A DNA stretch of 64,000 nucleotides from Streptomyces sp. WMMC940. Lineage in GTDB: Bacteria; Actinomycetota; Actinomycetes; Streptomycetales; Streptomycetaceae. The stretch is from the NCBI RefSeq assembly GCF_027460265.1, contig NZ_JAPZBC010000001.1, positions 4,940,001 through 5,004,000 of the forward strand. The letters are read 5' to 3'. The notes beneath the pieces were generated by a model. It was not told the origin of the DNA, ran no database searches, and saw nothing but the letters and a program-made list of their open reading frames with translations. Positions 1 to 8,241 of the stretch are shown piece by piece; within the stretch, counting starts at the first letter, position 1, and each line of letters starts with the position of its first letter. Both the position numbers and the translations under genes were made by a program.

Positions 1-8
1 CCCGGGTC

Positions 9-206
9 TCAGTTCCTGCGCCCCCTGTTGCCGGGGCGGTTGGCCACCCAGACGCGGATCGTGTCGGCGTACCAGTAGGGCTTGCCCGACTCCACATGGT
101 CCGGTGGGGGCAGGAGGCCGTGCTTGCGGTACGAACGGACCGTGTCCGGCTGCACCTTGATGTGCGCGGCGATGTCCTTGTAGGACCAGAGTCTTCTGTC
201 CGTCAT
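9..206 (-). CDS. small helix-turn-helix (MerR/excisionase-like) DNA-binding protein
   Basis: A 65-residue protein read leftward. The ATG at 204-206 was chosen because a GGGAGGT ribosome-binding site lies just upstream; the frame stays open further upstream but without a good site. The sequence runs LWSYKDIAAHIKVQPDTVRSYRKHG, which is a winged-helix/HTH of the excisionase or MerR N-terminal kind: a helix that checks the condition, a turn, and a recognition helix around TVRSYRKHG, followed by LPPPD and a W/Y-rich wing. It probably binds DNA as a small regulator. Such 60-70 residue proteins are common in Streptomyces and usually unstudied. No partner gene is visible before the window edge. Family assignment is fairly safe; the role is unknown. 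Confidence 0.75.
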   Translation of the reverse strand: MTDRRLWSYKDIAAHIKVQPDTVRSYRKHGLLPPPDHVESGKPYWYADTIRVWVANRPGNRGRRN

Positions 207-435
207 CTGTGGCACCTCCCTGTACGTGCCGCAGCGGCGGCCGGGGGAGCCGTCGGGGGAGCTGCGGCGCGGGCACTGGCGATCACTCGGCCTGTGCCCG
301 TTGAACGACGCAGAGTGACGACAGGGGAGGGGTTGTCGAGGTCCTGTGACGCAAGGCCCGCGTAACGGAGACATGTGTGACGAACCGGGGACTGTTGTGA
401 CATGACGGAGGTGAAGAGGCGGAGGGAACAGGGGT
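207..435. promoter_or_regulatory. intergenic region with phased GTGAC repeats
   Basis: This 229-base gap lies between the HTH gene start and the stop of the inositol-locus isomerase. It holds four GTGAC words on the + strand, with TGAC at 316, 347, 378 and 398. The spacings are 31, 31 and 20 bases, close to three, three and two helical turns. Three of the four share TGTGAC. They lie upstream of the leftward HTH gene, so they may be a phased operator. No ORF here has coding character. Confidence 0.35.
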
Positions 436-1347
436 TCAGGCGCCGCAGGACCGGAGGAAGCGCCGGGTGCGTTCGGCGATGGGGAACGGCTTCTCCGGCG
501 GGCAGGGGTACATGTCCTGCTCGACGATGGCGAAGAGCTCGGCGTCGAGACGCTGGGCCGCGGCCAGTACCGGCTCCAGCGCCGGCACTCCGGCCGGCGG
601 TTCGCACATGACCCCGCGCGCCACCGCGGGACCGAACGGCACCTCGTTCGCGACGACTTCGGCGAGGATCTCGGGGTCCACCTGCTTGAGGTGGAGGTAG
701 CCGATCCGCTCGCCGTAGGTCTCGATGAGCTTGACGCTGTCGCCGCCGCAGTAGGCGTAGTGGCCCGTGTCCAGGCAGAGCGAGACCAGGTCGGCGTCGG
801 TCGCGTCGAGGAAGCGGCTGACGTTCTCCTCGCTGTCGATGTGGGTGTCCGCGTGGGGGTGGACCACGATCCTCAGTCCGAAGCGGTCTCCCACCTCCTG
901 CCCCAGGCGTTCGGTCTGGGTGGTGAGGTGGTGCCATTGTTCGGGCGTGAGGGTCCGGTCCTCCAGTACCTCGCCGGTCCTGTCGTCGCGCCAGAAGGAC
1001 GGGATGACGACGAGGTGGTCCGCGCCCATGGCGCGGGTGAGGGCGGCGATGCCGGCGACATGGGACCAGGTCTTCTCCCAGACGGCCGGGCCGTGATGCA
1101 GTCCGGTGAAGACGGTGCCGGCCGAGACCTTCAGCCCGCGGGACGAGGTCTCCTCGGTGAGCCGCGCGGGGTCGGTGGGGAGGTAGCCGTACGGGCCGAG
1201 TTCGATCCATTCGTATCCGGCCCGTGCCACCTCGTCGAGGAAACGCCGCCAGGGGACTTGACGGGGATCGTCGGGGAACCACACGCCCCAGGAGTCAGGG
1301 GCCGACCCGATCCGGATGCGGTTGAACGAGGCTGCGGAGGAGGTCAT
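436..1347 (-). CDS. sugar-phosphate isomerase/epimerase-type TIM barrel, probable inosose dehydratase or isomerase of inositol catabolism
   Basis: A 303-residue xylose-isomerase-like TIM barrel (AP-endonuclease 2 fold). The N-terminal IGSAPDSWGVW, the IELGPYGYLPTDP stretch and the metal-ligand positions VVHPHADTH, CLDTGHYAY and YLHLKQV are as expected for the IolE/IolI/IolH group. These enzymes dehydrate 2-keto-myo-inositol or isomerise inosose; the sequence alone does not separate them. It is divergent from iolC across a 130-base promoter region, which supports a role in myo-inositol use. No good Shine-Dalgarno precedes the ATG. A TTGACA-like -35 (1384-1379 on this strand) would put the transcript start about one base before the ATG, so the mRNA may be leaderless (inference). 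Confidence 0.8.
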   Translation of the reverse strand: MTSSAASFNRIRIGSAPDSWGVWFPDDPRQVPWRRFLDEVARAGYEWIELGPYGYLPTDPARLTEETSSRGLKVSAGTVFTGLHHGPAVWEKTWSHVAGIAALTRAMGADHLVVIPSFWRDDRTGEVLEDRTLTPEQWHHLTTQTERLGQEVGDRFGLRIVVHPHADTHIDSEENVSRFLDATDADLVSLCLDTGHYAYCGGDSVKLIETYGERIGYLHLKQVDPEILAEVVANEVPFGPAVARGVMCEPPAGVPALEPVLAAAQRLDAELFAIVEQDMYPCPPEKPFPIAERTRRFLRSCGA

Positions 1348-1378
1348 GGCGGCCAGCTTTCCGGCCGCCGGAGAAAGG

Positions 1379-1442
1379 TGTCAAGCTTTCGTCCGAATGT
1401 AAGGACAAAATGTTGACAGTGCTCAGGGAAGCGGGCTAGACC
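1379..1442 (+). promoter_or_regulatory. divergent iol promoter region with dre-like site
   Basis: TTGACA at 1413-1418 and TAGACC at 1437-1442, 18 bases apart, form a good vegetative promoter for iolC. The same hexamer occurs inverted (TGTCAA, 1379-1384) and could be the -35 of the divergent isomerase gene. GGGCTAGACC at 1433-1442, overlapping the -10, resembles the GntR-family dre half-symmetry (GGTCTAGACC) with two mismatches. A GTCC/GGAC inverted pair lies between the two -35 elements. A GntR-type repressor of inositol genes is therefore plausible, but none is encoded nearby. Confidence 0.5.
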
Positions 1443-1477
1443 AGGGGACAGCCGGGCGTGGAACCGAAGGGACACGT

Positions 1478-2560
1478 ATGCCTCAGCCGTACGACGTCAT
1501 CACGATGGGCCGGATCGGAGTGGACCTCTATCCCCTTCGGTCCGGGGTCCCGCTGGCGCAGGTCGACACCTTCGGGAAGTTCCTCGGGGGCTCCGCCGCG
1601 AACGTGGCGGTCGCCGCGGCCCGCCTCGGCCGGCGCGCCGCTGTCGTCACCCGTACCGGCCAGGACGCCTTCGGGGACTATCTCCATCAGGCGCTCCGGG
1701 AGTTCCGGGTCGACGACCGCTGGGTGACCGCGGTGCCGGGGCTGCCGACCCCCGTGACGTTCTGCGAGATCTTCCCGCCGGACGACTTCCCCCTGTACTT
1801 CTACCGGCAGCCCAAGGCACCCGACCTCGAACTGCGCGCCGACGAGCTGGACATGGACGCCATCGGTGCGGCGCGGGTCTTCTGGGTGACCGGCACCGGC
1901 CTGTGCGCGCAGCCCAGCAGGGAGGCCACGCTCGCCGCGCTCGAGCACCGGGCGAAGTCCGGGACGACCGTCTTCGACCTGGACTGGCGGCCCATGTTCT
2001 GGGACAGCCCCACCGCTACGGCGGCGGACGGGGCCCGGCCGTACTACGCGAAGGCGCTCGCCCGCGCCACCGTCGCCGTGGGCAATCTCGAGGAGTGCGA
2101 GATCGCCACCGGGGAGCGCGAACCGTACGCCGCCGCCCGTGCGCTGCTCGCCGGCGGGGTCGAGTTGGCCGTGGTCAAACAGGGCCCCAAGGGCGTGCTG
2201 GCCGTGCACGACGACGGCACGGTCGCGGAAGGGCCGCCGGTGAAGGTCGACGTCGTCAACGGACTCGGCGCGGGCGACGCGTTCGGTGGGGCGATGGTCC
2301 ACGGACTCCTCGCCGGCTGGGAGTTGGAGCGGGTGATGCGGTTCGCCAACGCCGCGGGGGCGATCGTCGCCGCCCGCCTCGCCTGTTCGTCGGCCATGCC
2401 CTACGCCGCGGAGGTGGACGCCCTTCTCGACGGCCACGCACCGGCTCCCGAGGCGGCCCCCGGCCCCGGGGCGGATCCCGGGCCCGGGGCGGATCCCGGG
2501 CCCCGGCCCGGCACGGACGGCGGTCCCGGAACCGCGGCGGCGCCCGGGGCGGCGTCGTGA
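1478..2560 (+). CDS. iolC: 5-dehydro-2-deoxygluconokinase, PfkB family
   Basis: Phosphorylates 2-deoxy-5-keto-gluconate (DKG), a late step of myo-inositol breakdown, in the cytoplasm. The 360-residue protein has the PfkB N-terminal glycine motif (GGSAANVAVAAARLG) and the C-terminal signature NGLGAGDAFGGAM with the catalytic Asp in GAGD near residue 265. ATG at 1478 follows GAAGGGA. First gene of a rightward operon; its stop overlaps the next start (GTGA at 2557-2560). Odd feature: the last 35 or so residues are a Gly/Pro/Ala/Asp tail coded by two 18-bp tandem units (2462-2497) encoding GADPGP, absent from typical IolC and probably a slippage-born extension. Family assignment is firm and the pathway role is supported by iolB and iolD downstream. 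Confidence 0.92.
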   Translation: MPQPYDVITMGRIGVDLYPLRSGVPLAQVDTFGKFLGGSAANVAVAAARLGRRAAVVTRTGQDAFGDYLHQALREFRVDDRWVTAVPGLPTPVTFCEIFPPDDFPLYFYRQPKAPDLELRADELDMDAIGAARVFWVTGTGLCAQPSREATLAALEHRAKSGTTVFDLDWRPMFWDSPTATAADGARPYYAKALARATVAVGNLEECEIATGEREPYAAARALLAGGVELAVVKQGPKGVLAVHDDGTVAEGPPVKVDVVNGLGAGDAFGGAMVHGLLAGWELERVMRFANAAGAIVAARLACSSAMPYAAEVDALLDGHAPAPEAAPGPGADPGPGADPGPRPGTDGGPGTAAAPGAAS

Positions 2561-3447
2561 CCCGCGTCGCCCTCAGCGACCTCGTCAGGATCAGGGTCCG
2601 CCACCCGGAGGCCGTGGCCGAGGCGGCGGCCCGCCGCCGACGGCGGGCCCTCGTCGGCAGCAGCGGCCGACTGATGATCGTCGCGGCCGACCACCCCGCC
2701 CGCGGCGCGCTCGCCGTCGGCGACCAGCGGTACGCGATGGCCAACCGGCTGGGGCTCCTGGAGCGTCTGTGCACCGCGCTCGAACGCCCCGGCGTGGACG
2801 GCGTTCTCGCCACCGCCGACATCCTGGAGGACCTCCTCCTGCTCGGGGCACTCGACGACAAGGTCGTCATGGGATCGATGAACCGCGGCGGTCTCGCCGG
2901 GGCCGCCTTCGAGCTGGACGACAGGTTCACCGGCTACCGCGCCGAGGACCTGGCGCGCCTCGGCTTCGACGCGGGCAAGCTGCTCCTCCGCATCGACTAC
3001 GACGACCCCGGCTCCCTCGCCACCCTGCACTCCACCGCGCGCGCCATCGACGAGATGGCCGCCCGCCGGCTGCCGGTCTTCGTCGAGCCGTTCATATGCC
3101 GCCGCGTCGACGGGGTGCTGCGCAACGATCTCTCCGCCGAGGCGGTCACCCGTTCCATAGCCATTGCCTCCGGCCTCGCCGGCACCTCGGCGTACACCTG
3201 GCTGAAGGTCCCCGTCACGGAGAACCCGGACGACATGGCACGGGTGATGGAGACCTCGACGCTCCCCGCTGTGCTGCTCGGCGGCGACGTGGGCGACACC
3301 GCGGGCGGGCAGGCGGCGGCGTACGAGAAATGGCGCGGAGCGCTGCAGCTCCCCACGGTCCAGGGACTGGTGGTGGGCCGTTCACTGCTCTATCCGGTCG
3401 ACGGCGACGTTCCGGCGGCGGTCGACACGGCCGTGGGCCTGCTCTAG
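2557..3447 (+). CDS. Cgl0159-type (beta/alpha)8 aldolase-fold protein of the iol operon
   Basis: A 296-residue protein starting at a GTG that overlaps the iolC stop by four bases, so translation is coupled. It looks like a class I aldolase-type TIM barrel: early IVAADHPARGA, GVDGVLATADILEDLLLL, MNRGGLAG, and a Lys-containing strand TWLKVPV near residue 213 that could carry the Schiff-base lysine. LLGGDVGD and VVGRSLLYP look like the phosphate-binding end. The family is known to me as the Cgl0159 family, which often sits inside actinobacterial inositol operons. The likely role is cleavage of 5-dehydro-2-deoxygluconate 6-phosphate, standing in for IolJ (inference from position). Exact substrate is not proven by sequence. 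Confidence 0.8.
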   Translation: MTRVALSDLVRIRVRHPEAVAEAAARRRRRALVGSSGRLMIVAADHPARGALAVGDQRYAMANRLGLLERLCTALERPGVDGVLATADILEDLLLLGALDDKVVMGSMNRGGLAGAAFELDDRFTGYRAEDLARLGFDAGKLLLRIDYDDPGSLATLHSTARAIDEMAARRLPVFVEPFICRRVDGVLRNDLSAEAVTRSIAIASGLAGTSAYTWLKVPVTENPDDMARVMETSTLPAVLLGGDVGDTAGGQAAAYEKWRGALQLPTVQGLVVGRSLLYPVDGDVPAAVDTAVGLL

Positions 3448-3463
3448 GGGGTACGGAGAACTC

Positions 3464-4288
3464 ATGGATCACAGGGACACACCAGAACGGCATCTGCGGG
3501 CCGGGACCGCGGCCGGCGGGCCGTACACGCTCGACATCGATCCCGGGAGCGCCGGCTGGGGGTACTCCGCGCTGCGGATCCTGGAGCTGGCCCCCGGTGC
3601 CTCCCACCTGCTGGAGACCGGCGACAGCGAGTGGATCGTGCTGCCGCTGGTGGGCGGGTGCTCGGTGCGGACCGAGGGCACGACCATGGAACTGCGGGGC
3701 AGAGAGAACGTGTTCGCCGGAGTCACCGACTTCGCGTACGTCCCGCGCGACGCCCGGGCACTGATCGCCTCCGGCGCGGGAGGCCGCTTCGCCCTGGCAG
3801 GAGCGAGGTGCGAGCGACGACTCCCCGCTCGCCGCGGCCCCGCGCCGGAGGTCCCGGTCGAGGACCGCGGTTCGGGCACCTGCGCCCGCCGTGTGCACAA
3901 CTTCGCCGCCGCCGGCACCTTCGACTGCGACCGCCTCATCGCCGTCGAGGTGCTGACCCCGGGAGGCAACTGGTCCTCGTACCCGCCGCACAAGCACGAC
4001 GAGCACCGTCCCGGCGAGGAGACGGAACTCGAGGAGATCTACTACTTCGAGATCGAGGGCGAGCACGGCTTCGGCTACCAGCGGATCTCGCCGTCCCGTC
4101 CCGGGGGCACGGATCTGCTCGCCGAGGTCCGCAGCGGTGACGCCGTCCTCGTCCCGGACGGCTGGCACGGCCCCTCCATCGCCGCTCCCGGCCACGGCAT
4201 GTACTACCTGAACGTCATGGCCGGCCCCGGGCCGGAGCGCGCCTGGCGGATCTGCTTCCACCCCGACCACACGGAGGGCTACCGATGA
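3464..4288 (+). CDS. iolB: 5-deoxy-glucuronate isomerase
   Basis: A 274-residue bicupin of the IolB family, normal length. It converts 5-deoxy-D-glucuronate to 2-deoxy-5-keto-D-gluconate, the step between IolD and IolC. Seen in the sequence: N-terminal WGYSALRILELAPG, the metal-site strand SYPPHKHDEH with its two histidines, the glutamate-rich ELEEIYYFEIEG, and the last histidines in WHGPSIAAPGHGMYYLNVMAGP, all hallmarks of IolB. ATG at 3464 lies 16 bases after the previous stop with a weak GGGGTACGGAG ribosome site. The stop overlaps the iolD start (ATGA). Confidence 0.93.
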   Translation: MDHRDTPERHLRAGTAAGGPYTLDIDPGSAGWGYSALRILELAPGASHLLETGDSEWIVLPLVGGCSVRTEGTTMELRGRENVFAGVTDFAYVPRDARALIASGAGGRFALAGARCERRLPARRGPAPEVPVEDRGSGTCARRVHNFAAAGTFDCDRLIAVEVLTPGGNWSSYPPHKHDEHRPGEETELEEIYYFEIEGEHGFGYQRISPSRPGGTDLLAEVRSGDAVLVPDGWHGPSIAAPGHGMYYLNVMAGPGPERAWRICFHPDHTEGYR

Positions 4289-6192
4289 GCGGACCGAGGC
4301 TGACCGTCGCCCAGGCGCTGGTGCGGTTCCTGGCCCGCCAGCACACCGAGCGCGACGGCCGCAGGCAGCGGCTCGTGGGAGCCATGTGGGGCATCTTCGG
4401 CCACGGCAACGTGGCCGGAATCGGCCAGGCCCTCCTCGAGTCCGAGGACCTGCCCTTCGTCCAGGGGCGCAACGAGCAGGCGATGGTGCACGCGGCCGTC
4501 GGTCACGCCCGCCAGTCCAACCGCCTGTCCACGCACGCAGTCACGACCTCCATCGGCCCGGGCGCCACCAACCTCGTGACCGGGGCCGCTCTCGCCACCG
4601 TCAACCGGCTGCCGGTCCTGCTCCTCCCCGGCGACACCTTCGCGACCCGCCCCGCAGACCCCGTCCTCCAGCAGCTGGAGGTCCCGTACGCGGGCGATGT
4701 GTCGGTCAACGACTGCCTCCGCCCGGTGTCGGCCTACTTCGACCGGATCACCCGTCCCGAGGCGCTGATCCCGGCGGCGCTCGCCGCGGCGCGGGTCCTC
4801 ACCGACCCGGCTGCGACCGGAGCGGTCACGCTCGCGCTGCCCCAGGACGTGCAGGCGGAGGCGTACGACTGGCCGGAGGAGTTCTTCGCCGAGCGCGTCT
4901 GGCACGTGCGTCGGCCTCAGCCGGATCCGGAGGAGCTCTCCGCGGCGGTCCGCGCCGTACGGTCCGCGCGGCGGCCCCTGGTCGTCGCGGGCGGGGGAGT
5001 GCACCACAGCAGGGCGGAGGGTGCCCTGCGGACCTTCGCCGAGGCCACCGGGATCCCCGTCGCCTCGACACAGGCCGGGAAGGGCTCACTCCCGTACGAC
5101 CACCCGGCGGACGTCGGCGGCATCGGCCACACCGGCACCGCCGTCGCCGACGAACTCGCGGGGACGGCCGACCTGGTCATCGGTGTCGGCACCCGCTACA
5201 CCGACTTCACGACCGCCTCGGCGACACTCTTCGGCCGCCCCGGTGTCCGCTTCCTCAACCTCAACATCACCGGCTTCGACGCCCACAAGCTCGCCGCGCT
5301 CCCGCTCGTCGCGGACGCCAGAACCGGACTGGAGGCCCTGACCGAGGCTCTGCGCGGACACCATGTCGAACACGGCTACGAGACGGAGTACGCGGACGGC
5401 AAGGAGCGCTGGGAGCGTCGGGTCGGCGCCGCGTACGAGGCGCCCGACGAGGACGGCCGCCCCACCCAGACCCAGGTCCTCGGCGCCCTCGACGGCCTGG
5501 TCACCGGTGACGACATCGTGATCAACGCGGCCGGCTCGCTCCCGGGCGACCTCCACAAACTGTGGCGGACGCGCTCCCGCGACCAGTACCACGTGGAGTA
5601 CGGCTACTCGTGCATGGGTTACGAGATCCCGGCGGCCATCGGGGTGGCGATGGCCGCTCCCGGGCGGCCCGTGTGGGCACTCGTCGGAGACGGGACGTAT
5701 CTGATGAATCCCACCGAAATCGTCACAGCGGTCCAGGAGAACGTCCCGATCAAGGTGGTCGTCCTGCAGAACCACGGGTACGCGTCGATCGGCGGACTCT
5801 CCGAGGCGGTCGGCTCCGAGCGGTTCGGCACCGCCTACCGCCACCGGGAGCCGGGGGCGTCGCAGGCCGGCGGGTCGGGAGGGCCCGGGGGAGGCGCGTA
5901 CACGGGAGAGCCCCTCCCGGTCGACCTCGCCGCCAACGCCGCCTCCCTCGGGATGCGGGTCATCCGCGCCAGGACTGTGCGTGACCTGCGCGAAGCCCTT
6001 GCCGAGGCCCGTGCGGCGGACCGCCCCACATGTGTCTACGTCGAGACCGAAACGGCAGACACTGTGTCGGGCGCACCCCCGGCACAGGCGTGGTGGGATG
6101 TTCCTGTGGCCGAGACCGCGACCCGGCCGTCGGCGGTCAAGGCCCGGGAGGAGTACGACCGGCAGGTCGCAGCCCGGCGCCGCCATCTCTGA
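4285..6192 (+). CDS. iolD: 3D-(3,5/4)-trihydroxycyclohexane-1,2-dione hydrolase (ThDP enzyme)
   Basis: A 635-residue thiamine-diphosphate enzyme, the usual length for IolD. It opens the cyclohexane-dione ring to 5-deoxy-glucuronate. Seen: the ThDP-activating Glu in QGRNEQAMVHAAVGHARQ near residue 70, the central Rossmann part with VAGGGVHHS, and the C-terminal ThDP/Mg motif starting at VGDGTYLMNPTEIV near residue 470 with NHGYASIGGL after it. ATG overlaps the iolB stop by four bases, implying coupling. It lies between iolB and mmsA, in keeping with the pathway. Confidence 0.94.
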   Translation: MSGPRLTVAQALVRFLARQHTERDGRRQRLVGAMWGIFGHGNVAGIGQALLESEDLPFVQGRNEQAMVHAAVGHARQSNRLSTHAVTTSIGPGATNLVTGAALATVNRLPVLLLPGDTFATRPADPVLQQLEVPYAGDVSVNDCLRPVSAYFDRITRPEALIPAALAAARVLTDPAATGAVTLALPQDVQAEAYDWPEEFFAERVWHVRRPQPDPEELSAAVRAVRSARRPLVVAGGGVHHSRAEGALRTFAEATGIPVASTQAGKGSLPYDHPADVGGIGHTGTAVADELAGTADLVIGVGTRYTDFTTASATLFGRPGVRFLNLNITGFDAHKLAALPLVADARTGLEALTEALRGHHVEHGYETEYADGKERWERRVGAAYEAPDEDGRPTQTQVLGALDGLVTGDDIVINAAGSLPGDLHKLWRTRSRDQYHVEYGYSCMGYEIPAAIGVAMAAPGRPVWALVGDGTYLMNPTEIVTAVQENVPIKVVVLQNHGYASIGGLSEAVGSERFGTAYRHREPGASQAGGSGGPGGGAYTGEPLPVDLAANAASLGMRVIRARTVRDLREALAEARAADRPTCVYVETETADTVSGAPPAQAWWDVPVAETATRPSAVKAREEYDRQVAARRRHL

Positions 6193-6215
6193 GGGACCCG
6201 AAGGAGCTTTCCGTC

Positions 6216-7718
6216 ATGACGAAGACCGTCAACCACTGGATCGGTGGCAAGACCGTCGAGGGCGCGTCCGGCACCTGGGGACCGGTCACCGACCCGGCGA
6301 CCGGTGCCGTGACCACGCGGGTCGCGCTCGCGTCCGTCGACGAGGTCGACAGCGCCGTCGCCTCGGCCAAGGCCGCCTTCGAGACCTGGGGCACCTCCTC
6401 CCTGGCCCAGCGGACCTCGATCCTCTTCCGCTTCCGCGCGCTGCTCGACGCCAACCGCGACGCGATCGCCGAGCTGATCACCGCGGAGCACGGCAAGGTC
6501 CACTCGGACGCGCTCGGCGAGGTGGCCCGTGGTCTCGAGATCGTCGACCTGGCCTGCGGTATCACCACCCAGCTCAAGGGGGAGCTGTCGACCCAGGTCT
6601 CGAACCGGGTTGACGTGGCGGCGATCCGCCAGCCCGTGGGTGTCGTGGTCGGCATCACGCCCTTCAACTTCCCCGCGATGGTGCCGATGTGGATGTTCCC
6701 GCTCGCCATCGCCTGCGGCAACACCTTCGTCCTCAAGCCCAGTGAGAAGGACCCGTCCCCGGCGCTGAAGATCGCCGAGCTGCTTGCCGAGGCGGGTCTG
6801 CCGGACGGAGTCTTCAACGTCGTCCAGGGCGACAAGGCGGCCGTCGACCGGCTCCTGGAGCATCCGGACGTCTCGGCGATCTCCTTCGTCGGCTCCACAC
6901 CGATCGCCCGTCACATCCACACCACCGCCTCGGCGAACGGCAAGCGCGTACAGGCGCTCGGCGGTGCCAAGAACCACATGCTCGTCCTGCCGGACGCCGA
7001 CCTGGACGCGGCCGCCGACGCCGCCGTGTCGGCCGCCTACGGCTCCGCGGGCGAGCGCTGCATGGCGATCTCCGCGGTCGTGGCCGTCGGCGCGGTCGGC
7101 GACGAGCTCGTCGACAAGATCCGCGAGCGGGCCGAGAAGATCAAGATCGGCCCGGGCAACGACCCGACGTCGGAGATGGGTCCGCTGATCACCAAGGCGC
7201 ACCGTGACAAGGTCGCCTCGTACGTCCACGGCGCCGCGGGTCAGGGTGCCGAGGTCGTCCTCGACGGCACGGGCCACACCGTCGACGGCTACGAGGACGG
7301 GCACTGGATCGGGCTGTCGCTCCTGGACAAGGTGTCCACCGACTCCGACGCGTACCGGGACGAGATCTTCGGCCCCGTCCTGTGCGTGCTGCGCGCCGAC
7401 ACCTACGAGGAGGGCCTCGCGCTCATCAACGCCTCGCCGTTCGGCAACGGCACGGCGATCTTCACCCGCGACGGCGGCGCCGCCCGGCGCTTCCAGTTGG
7501 AGGTGCAGGCGGGCATGGTCGGCGTGAACGTGCCGATCCCGGTCCCGGTGGGCTACCACTCGTTCGGCGGCTGGAAGGACTCGCTCTTCGGCGACCTGCA
7601 CGTCTACGGCAACGACGGCGTGCAGTTCTACACCCGCGGCAAGGTCGTCACGACCCGCTGGCCGGACCCCTCCGAGCCCCACGGCGGCGTCGACCTCGGC
7701 TTCCCGCGCAACCACTGA
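6216..7718 (+). CDS. mmsA: methylmalonate-semialdehyde dehydrogenase (CoA-acylating)
   Basis: A 500-residue aldehyde dehydrogenase of the MmsA/IolA type. It oxidises malonic or methylmalonic semialdehyde to acetyl- or propionyl-CoA, the last step of inositol breakdown and also of valine catabolism. Motifs: VVGITPFNFPAMVPMWMFP, FVGSTPIARHI for the cofactor site, and the nucleophile Cys at residue 282 in GERCMAIS, with a preceding GAKNHM in place of the Glu of ordinary ALDHs, typical of MmsA. The start ATG at 6216 follows AAGGAGC with good spacing, 23 bases after iolD; the longer frame upstream overlaps iolD and is rejected. Last gene of the operon, followed by a long hairpin. Confidence 0.93.
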   Translation: MTKTVNHWIGGKTVEGASGTWGPVTDPATGAVTTRVALASVDEVDSAVASAKAAFETWGTSSLAQRTSILFRFRALLDANRDAIAELITAEHGKVHSDALGEVARGLEIVDLACGITTQLKGELSTQVSNRVDVAAIRQPVGVVVGITPFNFPAMVPMWMFPLAIACGNTFVLKPSEKDPSPALKIAELLAEAGLPDGVFNVVQGDKAAVDRLLEHPDVSAISFVGSTPIARHIHTTASANGKRVQALGGAKNHMLVLPDADLDAAADAAVSAAYGSAGERCMAISAVVAVGAVGDELVDKIRERAEKIKIGPGNDPTSEMGPLITKAHRDKVASYVHGAAGQGAEVVLDGTGHTVDGYEDGHWIGLSLLDKVSTDSDAYRDEIFGPVLCVLRADTYEEGLALINASPFGNGTAIFTRDGGAARRFQLEVQAGMVGVNVPIPVPVGYHSFGGWKDSLFGDLHVYGNDGVQFYTRGKVVTTRWPDPSEPHGGVDLGFPRNH

Positions 7719-7740
7719 CGGCCCGCGCCGAACCTCGGCG

Positions 7741-7819
7741 CCATCCGGCCCGTGACGCCACGCGGCCCGTGCGGAACCCTCACCCGTGCGGGCCGCCTGC
7801 GGCGTCACGGGCCGGATGG
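7741..7819 (+). terminator. very long GC-rich hairpin terminator after mmsA
   Basis: The two arms (from 7741 and ending 7819) pair over more than 30 positions. The outer 19 bases, CCATCCGGCCCGTGACGCC against GGCGTCACGGGCCGGATGG, are a perfect match; the inner part continues with small bulges to a loop around AACCCTCAC. It begins 22 bases after the mmsA stop. It is U-poor, as is common in Streptomyces, followed only by CTTTC. Confidence 0.8.
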
Positions 7820-8241
7820 CTTTCGGCGGGCCCGCGCGGGGGTTCGCCTGCGTGGAAGCGGACTTCGCGCGTCCAGCGTTCCGAAGGCGCCCGGGGGAAA
7901 CCATGGGCGTTGCCTCGGCTCGCAGGTGCCGTTCGAGCGCCATGACCCATCCGCGCACCGGATACGGGCACCTCACACCGAGACCATGTGCACCGTCCAC
8001 CAGGCGTACCGCCCCTGCGATCGGCGTGCCCGCCGCACGGGAGACCGGTCCCCGGCCCCGCCTGGAAGCGGGATCGGAGGACGAGCGTCGCCCCGCCGCG
8101 TTCGTAGGGTGCCCCCATGAGGCCTTCCTCGACATGCCCGTCGACGCCGGACTCCGACCGGCAGGGCGTGCCGGGGTGCCGATCGCCTCGCGGCGGGCCG
8201 GACGGTTGAGGGGCCGCCCTCGCAGCAACCGCGGCACGACC
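7820..8241. other. non-coding stretch with no assigned gene
   Basis: Between the iol terminator and the stop of the leftward exporter gene I see no convincing gene. A TAGGGT followed closely by an ATG at 8117 resembles a Streptomyces -10 with a near-leaderless start. The frame gives only about 30 residues (MRPSSTCPSTPDSDRQG...) without recognisable features, and may be a remnant. Confidence 0.4.

Noticed and set aside
203-1282. Long frame opposite or beside the iol isomerase gene giving an Arg/Pro/His-rich protein
   Set aside because: Composition is that of an out-of-frame shadow in GC-rich DNA; the overlapping gene has clear domain motifs.
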